Source: CALNXN01 sp942490645 (GTDB taxonomy: Bacteria > Pseudomonadota > Alphaproteobacteria > Rhodobacterales > Rhodobacteraceae). Taken from it: a stretch of 64,000 bases of DNA. The notes beneath the pieces were generated by a model that saw only the letters and a program-made list of their open reading frames with translations, made no database searches and had not been told where the DNA came from. The position numbers and the translations under genes were made by a program. Location of the stretch: assembly GCA_942490645.1 (NCBI GenBank), contig CALNXN010000012.1, forward strand, positions 27,035 to 91,034. Reading direction: 5' to 3'. Positions 25,266-33,499 of this stretch are shown here, piece after piece. Position 1 is the first letter of the stretch; each line of letters begins with the position of its first letter.

Positions 25266-25280
25266 TCTGCCTTCGAGCAC

Positions 25281-25324
25281 TGTCTATTTTAGTTGACACT
25301 TGAGTCTGTCTAACTAAACTGACA
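25281..25324 (+). promoter_or_regulatory. bchC promoter with paired PpsR/CrtJ-type sites
   Basis: TGTCTATTTTAGTTGACA (25281-25298) and TGTCTAACTAAACTGACA (25307-25324) match TGT-N12-ACA and are separated by eight bases, the classic CrtJ arrangement at bchC. A perfect -35 box TTGACA (25293-25298) lies in the first site. A plausible -10 TAAACT (25315-25320, 16-base spacer) lies in the second, so bound repressor would block RNA polymerase. Confidence 0.85.
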
Positions 25325-25393
25325 ATCACACAAGACCCTGCGTGCTGAGTCTTTTTGACCAGAGAGTTCGGGCCGCAGCTGAAGGAGGCACAG

Positions 25394-26335
25394 TTGGAAA
25401 CCACAGCCGTTCTATTGAAAGGTCCGCAGGATCTGGATCTGGAAACACTGACGCTCAAAGCGCCGGTGGCGGGTGACCTTGTTGTCGACATCACGCATTC
25501 AGGAATTTCCACCGGGACGGAAAAACTCTTTTGGTCCGGGCAAATGCCGCCGTTCCCCGGCATGGGGTATCCGCTGGTGCCCGGCTATGAAGCGGCGGGC
25601 GAAGTCGTGGAGGCCGACCCCAGCACGGGGTTCAAGCCGGGCGACCATGTATTCGTTCCGGGGGCCAATTGTTATGACGGTGCCTTTGGCCTGTTCGGCG
25701 GTGCTGCTGCACGGGTCGTAACGGCTGCGGATCGGGTGACGCGAATCGATGCGGGCCTTGGCGCAGAGGGCGCATTGCTGGCTTTGGCCGCGACAGCACG
25801 CCACGCGATGGCCGGATTGAACAAGGCCGTGCCCGATCTGATTGTGGGCCACGGTGTTCTGGGTCGTTTGCTGGCGCGTCTGACCGTGGCGGCTGGCGCA
25901 CCTGCGCCGACTGTCTGGGAAATCGACCCAAGCCGCCGTACGGGTGCGGTGGGCTATCAGGTCATTGATCCCAAAGATGACACGCGCCGCGATTACACAT
26001 CTGTCTATGACGCCTCCGGTTCCGTTGAGGCGATCAGCGACATGATCGGCGTGATCGCAAAGGGCGGCGAGATCGTGCTGGCCGGGTTCTATACCGGTGC
26101 TATCAGCTTTGCCTTTCCGCCGGCCTTTATGAAAGAGGCCCGCTTTCGCGTCGCTGCCGAGTGGACGCGCGACGATCTGCACGCCACGCGCGCATTGGTC
26201 GAAAGCGGCACACTCAGCCTGAACGGGCTGATCACTCACACGTCGCCTGCATCCGATGCAAGCCGCGCCTACACGCAGGCCTTCACCGACGCTGATTGCC
26301 TGAAGATGATTTTGAATTGGAAGGACGCCGCATGA
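25394..26335 (+). CDS. bchC: BchC, 3-hydroxyethyl bacteriochlorophyllide a dehydrogenase
   Basis: A 313-residue medium-chain dehydrogenase-like protein that oxidises the 3-hydroxyethyl side chain to the acetyl group of bacteriochlorophyll a. HSGISTGTEKLFWSGQMP and PFPGMGYPLVPGYEAAGEV are typical. I choose the TTG at 25394: AAGGAGG (25382-25388) lies five bases upstream, while the ATG at 25355 lacks a ribosome site and would add a non-conserved leader. First gene of bchCXYZ-puf; the stop overlaps bchX. Confidence 0.92.
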   Translation: METTAVLLKGPQDLDLETLTLKAPVAGDLVVDITHSGISTGTEKLFWSGQMPPFPGMGYPLVPGYEAAGEVVEADPSTGFKPGDHVFVPGANCYDGAFGLFGGAAARVVTAADRVTRIDAGLGAEGALLALAATARHAMAGLNKAVPDLIVGHGVLGRLLARLTVAAGAPAPTVWEIDPSRRTGAVGYQVIDPKDDTRRDYTSVYDASGSVEAISDMIGVIAKGGEIVLAGFYTGAISFAFPPAFMKEARFRVAAEWTRDDLHATRALVESGTLSLNGLITHTSPASDASRAYTQAFTDADCLKMILNWKDAA

Positions 26336-27336
26336 AAGACGAAGTGCCAAACCTGAAGGAATTCGATCAGCGCCTGCGCGATGAAGCTGCTGCGGAACCC
26401 ACGCTGGAAGTGCCACAGGGCGAGCCGACCTCCAAGACCCAGATCATCGCGATCTATGGCAAGGGCGGCATCGGCAAATCGTTCACGCTGGCCAACCTGA
26501 GCCACATGATGGCCGAGCAGGGCAAGCGCGTTCTGCTGATCGGTTGCGATCCGAAATCCGACACCACGAGCCTTCTGTTTGGCGGCAAGGCCTGCCCGAC
26601 GATCATCGAGACATCGACCCGCAAGAAGCTGGCCGGTGAAGAAGTGCAGATCGGTGACGTCTGCTTCAAGCGCGGTGGCGTGTTCGCAATGGAGCTGGGC
26701 GGCCCGGAAGTGGGTCGCGGCTGCGGCGGGCGCGGGATCATCCACGGGTTTGAGTTGCTGGAAAAGCTGGGCTTTCACGATTGGGATTTCGACTACGTCT
26801 TGCTGGACTTCCTCGGTGACGTGGTCTGCGGCGGCTTTGGCCTGCCGATTGCGCGGGACATGGCGCAGAAGGTGATCCTTGTCGCCTCCAACGATTTGCA
26901 GTCGCTTTACGTGGCCAACAACGTGTGTTCGGCGGTGGAGTATTTCCGCAAGCTGGGCGGCAACGTCGGTGTGGCCGGATTGGTCATCAACAAGGACGAC
27001 GGATCGGGCGAGGCGGCGGCCTTCGCCGAAGCGGTGGATATTCCGATCCTGGCCTCCATCCCGCAGAATGATGATCTGCGCAAGAAGTCTGCCAACTACC
27101 AGATCGTCGGCACGGCGGAATCCGAGTGGGGCGACTTGTTCGCGGCCCTTGGTGATAACGTGGCCGTGGCCCCGCCGGTGCGTCCAACGCCGCTGGATCA
27201 AGATGGGCTTTTGGGCTTGTTCGACGCCTCCGAAACGGGTGGCGATTACCAATTGGTGCCCGCGACAGACATGGACATGCGCGGCAAGAACGCAGCGCCC
27301 AAACCATCTTTGGAGGTTGTCTACGATGACGCCTGA
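26332..27336 (+). CDS. bchX: BchX, chlorophyllide a oxidoreductase iron protein
   Basis: A 334-residue nitrogenase Fe-protein homologue that passes electrons, with ATP hydrolysis, to BchYZ for reduction of the C7-C8 bond of chlorophyllide. The P-loop is IYGKGGIGKS (41-50). The probable 4Fe-4S ligands are C131 (GRGCGGRG) and C166 (DVVCGGFG). The ATG at 26332 overlaps the bchC stop. It is followed without a gap by a 61-aa ORF and bchY. Confidence 0.95.
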   Translation: MKDEVPNLKEFDQRLRDEAAAEPTLEVPQGEPTSKTQIIAIYGKGGIGKSFTLANLSHMMAEQGKRVLLIGCDPKSDTTSLLFGGKACPTIIETSTRKKLAGEEVQIGDVCFKRGGVFAMELGGPEVGRGCGGRGIIHGFELLEKLGFHDWDFDYVLLDFLGDVVCGGFGLPIARDMAQKVILVASNDLQSLYVANNVCSAVEYFRKLGGNVGVAGLVINKDDGSGEAAAFAEAVDIPILASIPQNDDLRKKSANYQIVGTAESEWGDLFAALGDNVAVAPPVRPTPLDQDGLLGLFDASETGGDYQLVPATDMDMRGKNAAPKPSLEVVYDDA

Positions 27337-27511
27337 GGACCTCGCCAAAGTGGAACGGTCTTACGACGATGCGCGGGTGTCCACGATAGAGAGCCTGCGT
27401 CTGTTTGATGCTGCCAGCGCGGCGGTGGAACGGTCGAGGGTTCTGGTCGAAGAAGCGCACCGTGTTGTGACGGGTGTGAACAACGAAAGCGAACGCGCCA
27501 ATGGCAAATGA
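27326..27511 (+). CDS. Small hypothetical protein (61 aa) nested between bchX and bchY
   Basis: A 61-residue, highly charged, probably helical protein (KVERSYDDARVSTIESLRLF, AVERSRVLVEEAHRVV). It overlaps the end of bchX by 11 bases and the start of bchY by 11 bases, so it fills the space between two genes that would otherwise be 164 bases apart. The ATG has GGAGG (27312-27316) ten bases upstream. No domain recognised. The predicted coiled helix and position suggest an accessory factor of chlorophyllide reductase; this is inference. Confidence 0.75.
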   Translation: MTPEDLAKVERSYDDARVSTIESLRLFDAASAAVERSRVLVEEAHRVVTGVNNESERANGK

Positions 27512-29082
27512 AGTCACATATGATGACGCCGCCGATGTGGAGGTGATCAAGGGCCATCCGCATGGTGACGTGTCACGTGTGGCTGGCGATGTGCCGGATT
27601 TGGCGCCCGACGGCATGGGCTGTCATTCGGGCGCGGATATGGAGGCGGCCGCGCGGGCGGCTGGCCAATCCGAAATCCTCGACAAATTCAGAGCGGATTA
27701 CCCGATGGGGCCGCATGACAAGCCGCAATCCATGTGCCCCGCCTTTGGTTCTTTGCGTGTGGGTCTGCGGATGAAGCGGGTGGCCACGGTACTGTCCGGG
27801 TCCGCGTGTTGTGTCTATGGGCTGACGTTCGTGTCGCATTTTTATGGCGCGCGCCGGTCAGTTGGCTACGTGCCTTTCAACTCCGAGACGTTGGTCACGG
27901 GGAAGCTTTTCGAAGACATCCGGGAATCGGTGCATGAGTTGGCCGACCCCGATCGCTATGACGCGATTGTGGTGACCAACCTGTGTGTGCCGACTGCGAG
28001 CGGTGTGCCGCTGCGGCTGTTGCCGGATGAGATCAATGGTGTCCGGATCGTCGGGATCGACGTGCCCGGATTTGGGGTTCCCACCCATGCCGAGGCCAAG
28101 GACGTTCTGGCCGGAGCAATGCTGAACTATGCCCGCGCCGAGGTTGAGGCGGGGCCAGTGGCGGCTCCCGTGGGTGGGAAATCAGATAGGCCAACGGTCG
28201 CGCTGCTCGGTGAGATGTTCCCGGCGGACCCGATGATGATTGGCCAGATGCTCGCGCCTATGGGCTTGGCCGCGGGGCCGGTGTTGCCGTGCCGCGAATG
28301 GCGCGAGCTTTACGCCGCGCTTGATTGTGCCGTCGTGGGTGCGATCCACCCGTTCTATACAGATACGGTCCGCGCGTTTCAGGGCGCAGGTCGCCCCATT
28401 GTGGGTTCAGCGCCCGTTGGGCATGACGGCACCGCCGCATGGTTGAAGGCGATTGGCGAGACACATGGCGTATCAGCCGATCAGATTGCCGCCGCGCAGA
28501 ACGCGGTGCTGCCCGCGATCACGGCTGCGCTGGCCGCCACACCGATCAAAGGGACGATCACGCTGTCGGGCTATGAAGGGTCCGAATTGCTGGTGGCGCG
28601 TCTGTTGATCGAGAGTGGCGCGAATGTACCCTATGTTGGCACTGCTTGTGCAAATTCGCCGTGGTCTGCTGATGATGCGGCCTTGGCTGAAGGCCAAGGG
28701 TGTGACGGTGAAATACCGCGCATCGCTGGAAGATGACTGCGCCGCGATGGAGGCCATTCAGCCCGATCTGGCAATTGGCACAACGCCCGTGGTGCAGAAG
28801 GCCAAGCAGCTGGGTATTCCTGGGCTTTACTTCACCAACCTGATTTCGGCGCGGCCCTTGATGGGTGTTGCGGGTGCGGGGTCCCTGGCAACGGTGATCA
28901 ACGCGGCCATCGGCAACAAAGACCGCATGGCCCATATGAAAGCGTTTTTCGAAGGTGTGGGCGAGGGCGACACCGCAGGTGTGTGGGAGGGTGATCCCAA
29001 CCTGCGCCCTGATTTCCGTGCCCAGCATCAGAAGAAGCTGGACAAGTTGGCGCGCGCGGCCAAAGCGCAGGAGATGATCTGA
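27501..29082 (+). CDS. bchY: BchY, chlorophyllide a oxidoreductase subunit, apparent +1 frameshift
   Basis: BchY forms with BchZ the NifDK-like catalytic component of chlorophyllide reductase. The first frame, from the ATG at 27501, contains QSMCPAFGSLRVGLRMKRVA and GSACCVYGLTFVSHFYGARR with cluster cysteines. It stays in register to VPYVGTACANSPWSADDAA. The frame one base later carries the continuation WLKAKGVTVKYRASLEDDCA through to KLARAAKAQEMI (stop at 29082). One extra base near 28675-28690, for example in CCTTGG, explains it; the repaired length of about 526 residues is normal. As read, translation would stop at 28736 and lack the last quarter. Confidence 0.88.
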
Positions 29083-29098
29083 TGGCGATATGCTTCAC

Positions 29099-29160
29099 AT
29101 ATCGCGCGATGGGGGCGCTGCCCCCAAACCCCCGAGGTATTTGGGGCGAAAGGAAGATGC
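29099..29160. repeat. REP-like intergenic element between bchY and bchZ
   Basis: Contains GGGGGCGC/GCCCCC hairpin arms (about 29111-29125), then CCCCCGAGGTATTTGG and GGAAG just before the bchZ ribosome site. The same blocks, inverted, occur at 57690-57780. It sits inside an operon, between two genes that are normally adjacent. Confidence 0.55.
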
Positions 29161-29173
29161 GGGAGGTGGTGTC

Positions 29174-30649
29174 ATGCTGGTGACAGACCACGATCGCGCG
29201 GGCGGATATTGGGGGGCGGTTTACGCCTTTTGTGCCGTCAAGGGATTGCAGGTGGTGATCGACGGCCCGGTGGGCTGTGAGAACCTGCCGGTGACGTCTG
29301 TTTTGCATTACACCGATGCATTGCCGCCCCATGAGTTGCCGATTGTGGTGACCGGTCTGGGTGAAGGCGAGATGGGATCGGGCACCGAAGAGAGTATGAA
29401 GCGGGCCTGGGACACATTGGATCCTGCGTTGCCGGCTGTCGTTGTGACGGGTTCCATTGCCGAGATGATCGGTGGCGGTGTCACGCCGCAAGGCACCAAC
29501 ATTCAGAGATTTCTGCCGCGCACCATTGATGAGGATCAGTGGGAAGCGGCGGATCGGGCGATGACCTGGATCTTTACCGAGTTCGGTATGACCAAGGGTC
29601 GGATGCCGCCCGAGAAGAAACGCGAGGAGGGTGCGCGTCCTCGCGTTAATATCCTTGGTCCGATGTATGGCACGTTCAACATGCCATCTGATCTGGCTGA
29701 GATCCGCAGGTTGGTCGAGGGGATCGGCTGCGAGGTCAACATGGTGCTGCCTTTGGGCGCGCATGTGGCCGAAATGAGAGATCTGGTAAATGCGGATGTG
29801 AACATCTGCATGTACCGCGAGTTCGGGCGCGGGTTGAGCGAGCTTCTTGCCAAGCCGTATCTACAAGCCCCGATAGGGATCGAGAGCACTACCAAGTTCC
29901 TGCGCGCACTGGGGAATTTGGTGGGCCTCGATCCCGAACCTTTTATCACGCGAGAGAAGCATTCCACGATCAAACCGGTCTGGGATCTCTGGCGTTCCGT
30001 GACGCAGGATTTCTTTGCCACCGCAAGCTTTGCGATTGTGGCCAACGAAACCTATACCCGCGGTATCCGGATGTTCCTTGAGGATGATCTGGGGCTGCCT
30101 TGTGCCTTTGCGGTCGCCCGCGTGGCCGGCAAGAAGACCAACAACGAAGAGGTGCGCGCCCTGATGGGGCAAAAGCGTCCTTTGATCGTGATGGGGTCGA
30201 TCAACGAAAAGATGTATCTGGCCGAACAGAAGGCGGGCTTTGGTCCGGCGCCTGCGTTTATCCCGGCGAGCTTTCCTGGAGCCGCCATCCGGCGCGCCAC
30301 GGGCACGCCGTTCATGGGATATGCCGGTGCGACCTATCTGGTGCAGGAGGTCTGCAACGGGCTTTTCGATGCGCTGTTTCATATCTTGCCATTGGGCACG
30401 GAAATGGATGCGGCGGATGCAACGTTGACCCCGCTGCGCCGCGATTTCCCATGGGATGCAGATGCGCAGGCGGCGCTCGACAAGATCGTCGAGACGCATC
30501 CGATACTGACACGAATTTCAGCTGCGAAGACATTGCGCGACGCAGCAGAGAAGGCGGCTTTGGCCGCAGGCGCGGAACGTGTGGTTCTTGAAACCGTGCG
30601 CGCGCTGGACCCGGGTGTACCCGGAAACGATCTGGAGGATCACACATGA
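29174..30649 (+). CDS. bchZ: BchZ, chlorophyllide a oxidoreductase subunit
   Basis: A 491-residue NifK/BchB-type subunit of chlorophyllide reductase. The N-terminus MLVTDHDRAGGYWGAVYAFC and the cysteine in IDGPVGCENLPVTSVLHY are conserved, as is GTPFMGYAGATYLVQEVCN near the C-terminus. I start at the ATG at 29174; the frame is open for 28 further codons, but those cover the REP-like element. The stop overlaps the pufQ start (ATGA), linking bchCXYZ to the puf genes. No frameshift seen. Confidence 0.95.
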   Translation: MLVTDHDRAGGYWGAVYAFCAVKGLQVVIDGPVGCENLPVTSVLHYTDALPPHELPIVVTGLGEGEMGSGTEESMKRAWDTLDPALPAVVVTGSIAEMIGGGVTPQGTNIQRFLPRTIDEDQWEAADRAMTWIFTEFGMTKGRMPPEKKREEGARPRVNILGPMYGTFNMPSDLAEIRRLVEGIGCEVNMVLPLGAHVAEMRDLVNADVNICMYREFGRGLSELLAKPYLQAPIGIESTTKFLRALGNLVGLDPEPFITREKHSTIKPVWDLWRSVTQDFFATASFAIVANETYTRGIRMFLEDDLGLPCAFAVARVAGKKTNNEEVRALMGQKRPLIVMGSINEKMYLAEQKAGFGPAPAFIPASFPGAAIRRATGTPFMGYAGATYLVQEVCNGLFDALFHILPLGTEMDAADATLTPLRRDFPWDADAQAALDKIVETHPILTRISAAKTLRDAAEKAALAAGAERVVLETVRALDPGVPGNDLEDHT

Positions 30650-30894
30650 GTGACATGACGACAGACTTCACCCAAGAGGAGGCCGCCGAGGCGCCGCACC
30701 ATGCGACGCGCCGGAAGGGCAACACCGAATTCATGGTCTATTTCGCGATCATATTCGTAGCGACGTTGCCGCTGGCCACGCTGACGTGGGCGATGCAAGC
30801 GTTCAAGACACGCAGCTTTACCGACAAGGGGCCGATGGCCCGTGCGTGGTCTCAGGCCCGCATCATCACACCGATGATCTTTTCGGCCTACTGA
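30646..30894 (+). CDS. pufQ: PufQ, bacteriochlorophyll-related regulator of the puf operon
   Basis: An 82-residue protein with a short charged N-terminus, one membrane helix (about 29-50, FMVYFAIIFVATLPLATLTWAM) and the ending GPMARAWSQARIITPMIFSAY, typical of PufQ. PufQ raises bacteriochlorophyll formation in Rhodobacter and may carry pigment or intermediates to the assembling complexes. Its ATG overlaps the bchZ stop. Confidence 0.9.
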   Translation: MSDMTTDFTQEEAAEAPHHATRRKGNTEFMVYFAIIFVATLPLATLTWAMQAFKTRSFTDKGPMARAWSQARIITPMIFSAY

Positions 30895-31014
30895 TGAACG
30901 ACCTCGCGCATATCCGGGTTGGCAAGACCCCGTGCGCGACCCGAATTCTTGGCTTGTGTGCGCCTGCCGAGTTCAAGGACTGGAGACCTGGCAACAGGGA
31001 TTCAGAGACCCCGA

Positions 31015-31028
31015 GGGGGGCAACCCCC
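31015..31028 (+). other. Short G/C hairpin in the pufQ-pufB interval
   Basis: GGGGGG and CCCCC around a short CAA loop, in the 189-base gap between pufQ and pufB. It could slow decay or mark processing of the puf mRNA; no T-run follows, so it is not a terminator. Nothing else recognisable is in this gap apart from the pufB ribosome site. Confidence 0.3.
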
Positions 31029-31083
31029 AAAGGACCCGGCCGCGGGGAACGCGGCGTCAGCATATCGTTCCGGAGGAATTATT

Positions 31084-31230
31084 ATGGCTGATAACAACCT
31101 GTCTTTCACAGGTCTAACCGACGAACAGGCGCAAGAACTGCACTCTGTCTACATGAGCGGGCTCTGGCTGTTTTCAGCCGTTGCCGTGGTTGCTCACCTG
31201 GCAGTGTTCATCTGGCGTCCGTGGTTCTGA
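31084..31230 (+). CDS. pufB: LH1 antenna beta subunit PufB
   Basis: A 48-residue antenna polypeptide: polar N-terminus (SFTGLTDEQAQELHSVYMSG), one helix with the bacteriochlorophyll-binding histidine in VVAHLAVFIWRPWF, and the typical RPWF end. It pairs with PufA to form the LH1 ring. A strong ribosome site CGGAGG (31071-31076) precedes the ATG. Too short for many gene finders but unmistakable. Confidence 0.97.
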   Translation: MADNNLSFTGLTDEQAQELHSVYMSGLWLFSAVAVVAHLAVFIWRPWF

Positions 31231-31244
31231 GGAGGGATTAGAAA

Positions 31245-31403
31245 ATGGCAAAGTTCTACAAGATCTGGCTCATCTTCGACCCCCGCCGTGTGTTTGTTGC
31301 ACAAGGCGTGTTCCTCTTCCTGCTGGCAGCGATGATTCACCTCGTCCTGCTCAGCACGGATCACTTCAACTGGTTCGAGCTGGCCGCGCAAAGCGCCCAG
31401 TAA
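31245..31403 (+). CDS. pufA: LH1 antenna alpha subunit PufA
   Basis: A 52-residue antenna polypeptide beginning MAKFYKIWLIFDPRRVFVAQ, with the bacteriochlorophyll-binding histidine in AAMIHLVLLSTDHFNWFE. It forms the inner LH1 ring with PufB. GAGGAGGG (31229-31236) is the ribosome site. It begins 14 bases after pufB and is followed by the intercistronic hairpin region before pufL. Confidence 0.97.
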   Translation: MAKFYKIWLIFDPRRVFVAQGVFLFLLAAMIHLVLLSTDHFNWFELAAQSAQ

Positions 31404-31456
31404 GATGCTTGGGCCGGCAAGGGCCTGATCCAGTTTACGTGACACTAAGATCAGCT

Positions 31457-31484
31457 GCGGGCGGACACATTGTGCGTCGCCCGC
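31457..31484 (+). other. Intercistronic hairpin between pufA and pufL
   Basis: The arms GCGGGC (31457-31462) and GCCCGC (31479-31484), extended by GAC/GTC with one bulge, give a stable hairpin 54 bases after pufA and without a T-run. In Rhodobacter such structures at this place protect the pufBA mRNA 3' end, so that antenna is made in excess over reaction centre. The same role is likely here; the 250-base gap holds nothing else. Confidence 0.65.
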
Positions 31485-31653
31485 CCGCGGCGAACCATAC
31501 GCAATGAATAACACGACGGCCTCCGCCTTTTAGGCAGGTTGACTTGAAACGGATCAACGTTCGAAGCGCTCAGATGCGAAAGCGAACGTCAACAGACGCT
31601 CAAAGTCCAACCGCCCGAGATCAGGCGCGCCGCAAAACGCGGAGAACATGAAG

Positions 31654-32502
31654 ATGGCGTTGCTCAGCTTCGAAAGAAAATATCGCGTCCGCGGAGGGAC
31701 GCTGATCGGGGGCGATCTGTTCGACTTCTGGGTGGGGCCTTTTTATGTGGGCTTCTTCGGGGTCACGACTGCCTTTTTTTCCCTACTGGGGACAATCCTG
31801 ATTTTCTGGGGGGCGTCCCAACAGGGCACCTTCAACCCATGGCTTATCAACATCGCACCCCCTGACCTGAGTTACGGGCTGGGGATGGCGCCGCTGATGG
31901 AAGGTGGGTTGTGGCAGATCATCACGTTCTGCGCGACGGGCGCATTCTGCAGTTGGGCGCTGCGCGAGGTCGAGATTTGCCGCAAATTGGGAATGGGCTA
32001 TCACGTGCCCTTCGCCTTCAGCTTTGCGATCCTGGCCTATGTGACACTGGTGATTTTCCGCCCTCTTTTGATGGGCGCATGGGGACACGGGTTCCCATAC
32101 GGGATCTTCAGCCACCTCGATTGGGTCTCCAACACTGGCTATGCCTACCTGCACTTCCACTACAACCCGGCGCACATGCTGGCGGTGACGCTGTTCTTCA
32201 CCACCACTCTGGCGCTGGCGTTGCACGGTGGTCTGATCCTGTCGGCGGCCAACCCCGAAAAGGGCGAAGAGATGAAAACACCCGACCACGAAGACACGTT
32301 CTTCCGGGACTTCATCGGGTATTCGGTCGGCACATTGGGCATTCACCGCGTGGGCTTCTTGCTGGCGATCAACGCGGTGTTCTTCTCGGCGGTGTGTATC
32401 ATCATCTCCGGTCCCGTCTGGACGGCCGGCTGGCCTGAATGGTGGAACTGGTGGCTTGAGCTGCCGATCTGGGGCTCTCAGATTTCTGCGGGAGGAATGT
32501 AA
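31654..32502 (+). CDS. pufL: Photosynthetic reaction centre L subunit PufL
   Basis: A 282-residue subunit with five membrane helices. It begins MALLSFERKYRVRGGTLIGG and contains the chlorophyll and iron histidines in YLHFHYNPAHM, TLALALHGGLIL and YSVGTLGIHRVGF. With PufM it binds the special pair, pheophytins, quinones and iron. Two ATGs are possible (31648 and 31654). I take 31654 because GGAG (31641-31644) is then nine bases away and the length matches Rhodobacter PufL exactly. Confidence 0.97.
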   Translation: MALLSFERKYRVRGGTLIGGDLFDFWVGPFYVGFFGVTTAFFSLLGTILIFWGASQQGTFNPWLINIAPPDLSYGLGMAPLMEGGLWQIITFCATGAFCSWALREVEICRKLGMGYHVPFAFSFAILAYVTLVIFRPLLMGAWGHGFPYGIFSHLDWVSNTGYAYLHFHYNPAHMLAVTLFFTTTLALALHGGLILSAANPEKGEEMKTPDHEDTFFRDFIGYSVGTLGIHRVGFLLAINAVFFSAVCIIISGPVWTAGWPEWWNWWLELPIWGSQISAGGM

Positions 32503-32504
32503 TC

Positions 32505-33497
32505 ATGGCATTTCCTGACTATCAAAACATCTTCACCCAAGTTCAGGTCCAGGGCACGCCCGAATGGGGCATGGACAATGAAAACAACATGATGGCCGAA
32601 CGGATCGGCAAGCCGGGGTTTTCCACGCTTGTCGGCTGGTTGGGCAACGCACAGCTGGGCCCGTTCTATCTGGGCTGGACCGGTATGGTGTCGCTTGCCA
32701 CAGGTCTGATCTGGTTTGTGATCGTGGGTATGAACATGCTGGCGCAGGTTGGCTATTCGCTGCCCGAGATGCTGCGGCAACTCTTTTGGCTGGCGCTTGA
32801 GCCGCCATCGCCTGAATACGGGCTGTCGATGCCGCCGCTGGACGAGGGTGGTTGGTACATTATCGCCAGCTTCTTCTTGCTGGTGTCTGTCATGACGTGG
32901 TTGCTGCGCAGCTATCTGCTGGCAGTCGAGCACAAGATGGGCAAGCACATCTTCTGGGGCTTTGCCTCTGCGGTGTGGCTGTTCCTGGTGCTGGGTCTAT
33001 TCCGTCCGGTCCTGATGGGGTCGTGGTCGGAAGCTGTGCCTTACGGCATCTTCCCGCACCTTGATTGGACAACGGCGTTTTCAATCCGCTACGGCAACCT
33101 CTACTACAATCCCTTCCACTGCCTGAGCATCGTGTTCCTTTATGGCTCGGTTTTGCTCTTTGCGATGCACGGCGCGACCATTCTGGCCGTGACCCGCTAT
33201 GGCGGCGACCGGGAGTTGGAGCAGATCGTCGACCGCGGCACAGCCTCGGAACGTGCGGCCTTGTTCTGGCGCTGGACCATGGGTTTCAACGCCACGATGG
33301 AAGGCATTCACCGCTGGGCGTGGTGGTTCGCGGTCCTGACCCCCATCACGGGCGGTATCGGGATCCTGCTGACCGGCACGGTCGTGGACAACTGGTTTAT
33401 CTGGGCACAAGAGCACAACTTTGCTCCGCTTTATGACGGTGCCTATGGCTACGCGGACTACGGCTCCTATGAGACCTTTATCGGGAAGGAGAACTGA
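32505..33497 (+). CDS. pufM: Photosynthetic reaction centre M subunit PufM
   Basis: A 330-residue subunit with five membrane helices. The stretch from GNLYYNPFHCLSIVFLYGS to LLFAMHGATILAV holds cofactor histidines, and the family signature FNATMEGIHRWAWWFAVL is intact. It binds QA and half of the special pair. It starts two bases after the pufL stop, with GGAGG in the preceding codons. The C-terminal extension past the last helix is of normal length. Confidence 0.97.
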   Translation: MAFPDYQNIFTQVQVQGTPEWGMDNENNMMAERIGKPGFSTLVGWLGNAQLGPFYLGWTGMVSLATGLIWFVIVGMNMLAQVGYSLPEMLRQLFWLALEPPSPEYGLSMPPLDEGGWYIIASFFLLVSVMTWLLRSYLLAVEHKMGKHIFWGFASAVWLFLVLGLFRPVLMGSWSEAVPYGIFPHLDWTTAFSIRYGNLYYNPFHCLSIVFLYGSVLLFAMHGATILAVTRYGGDRELEQIVDRGTASERAALFWRWTMGFNATMEGIHRWAWWFAVLTPITGGIGILLTGTVVDNWFIWAQEHNFAPLYDGAYGYADYGSYETFIGKEN

Positions 33498-33499
33498 TC

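Noticed and set aside
31005..31050. CCCCGAGGGGGG...CCCGGCCGCGGGG in the pufQ-pufB gap as a fourth REP-like element
   Set aside because: Only the G/C hairpin is shared; the GGTATTTG block and the GGAAG tail are missing.
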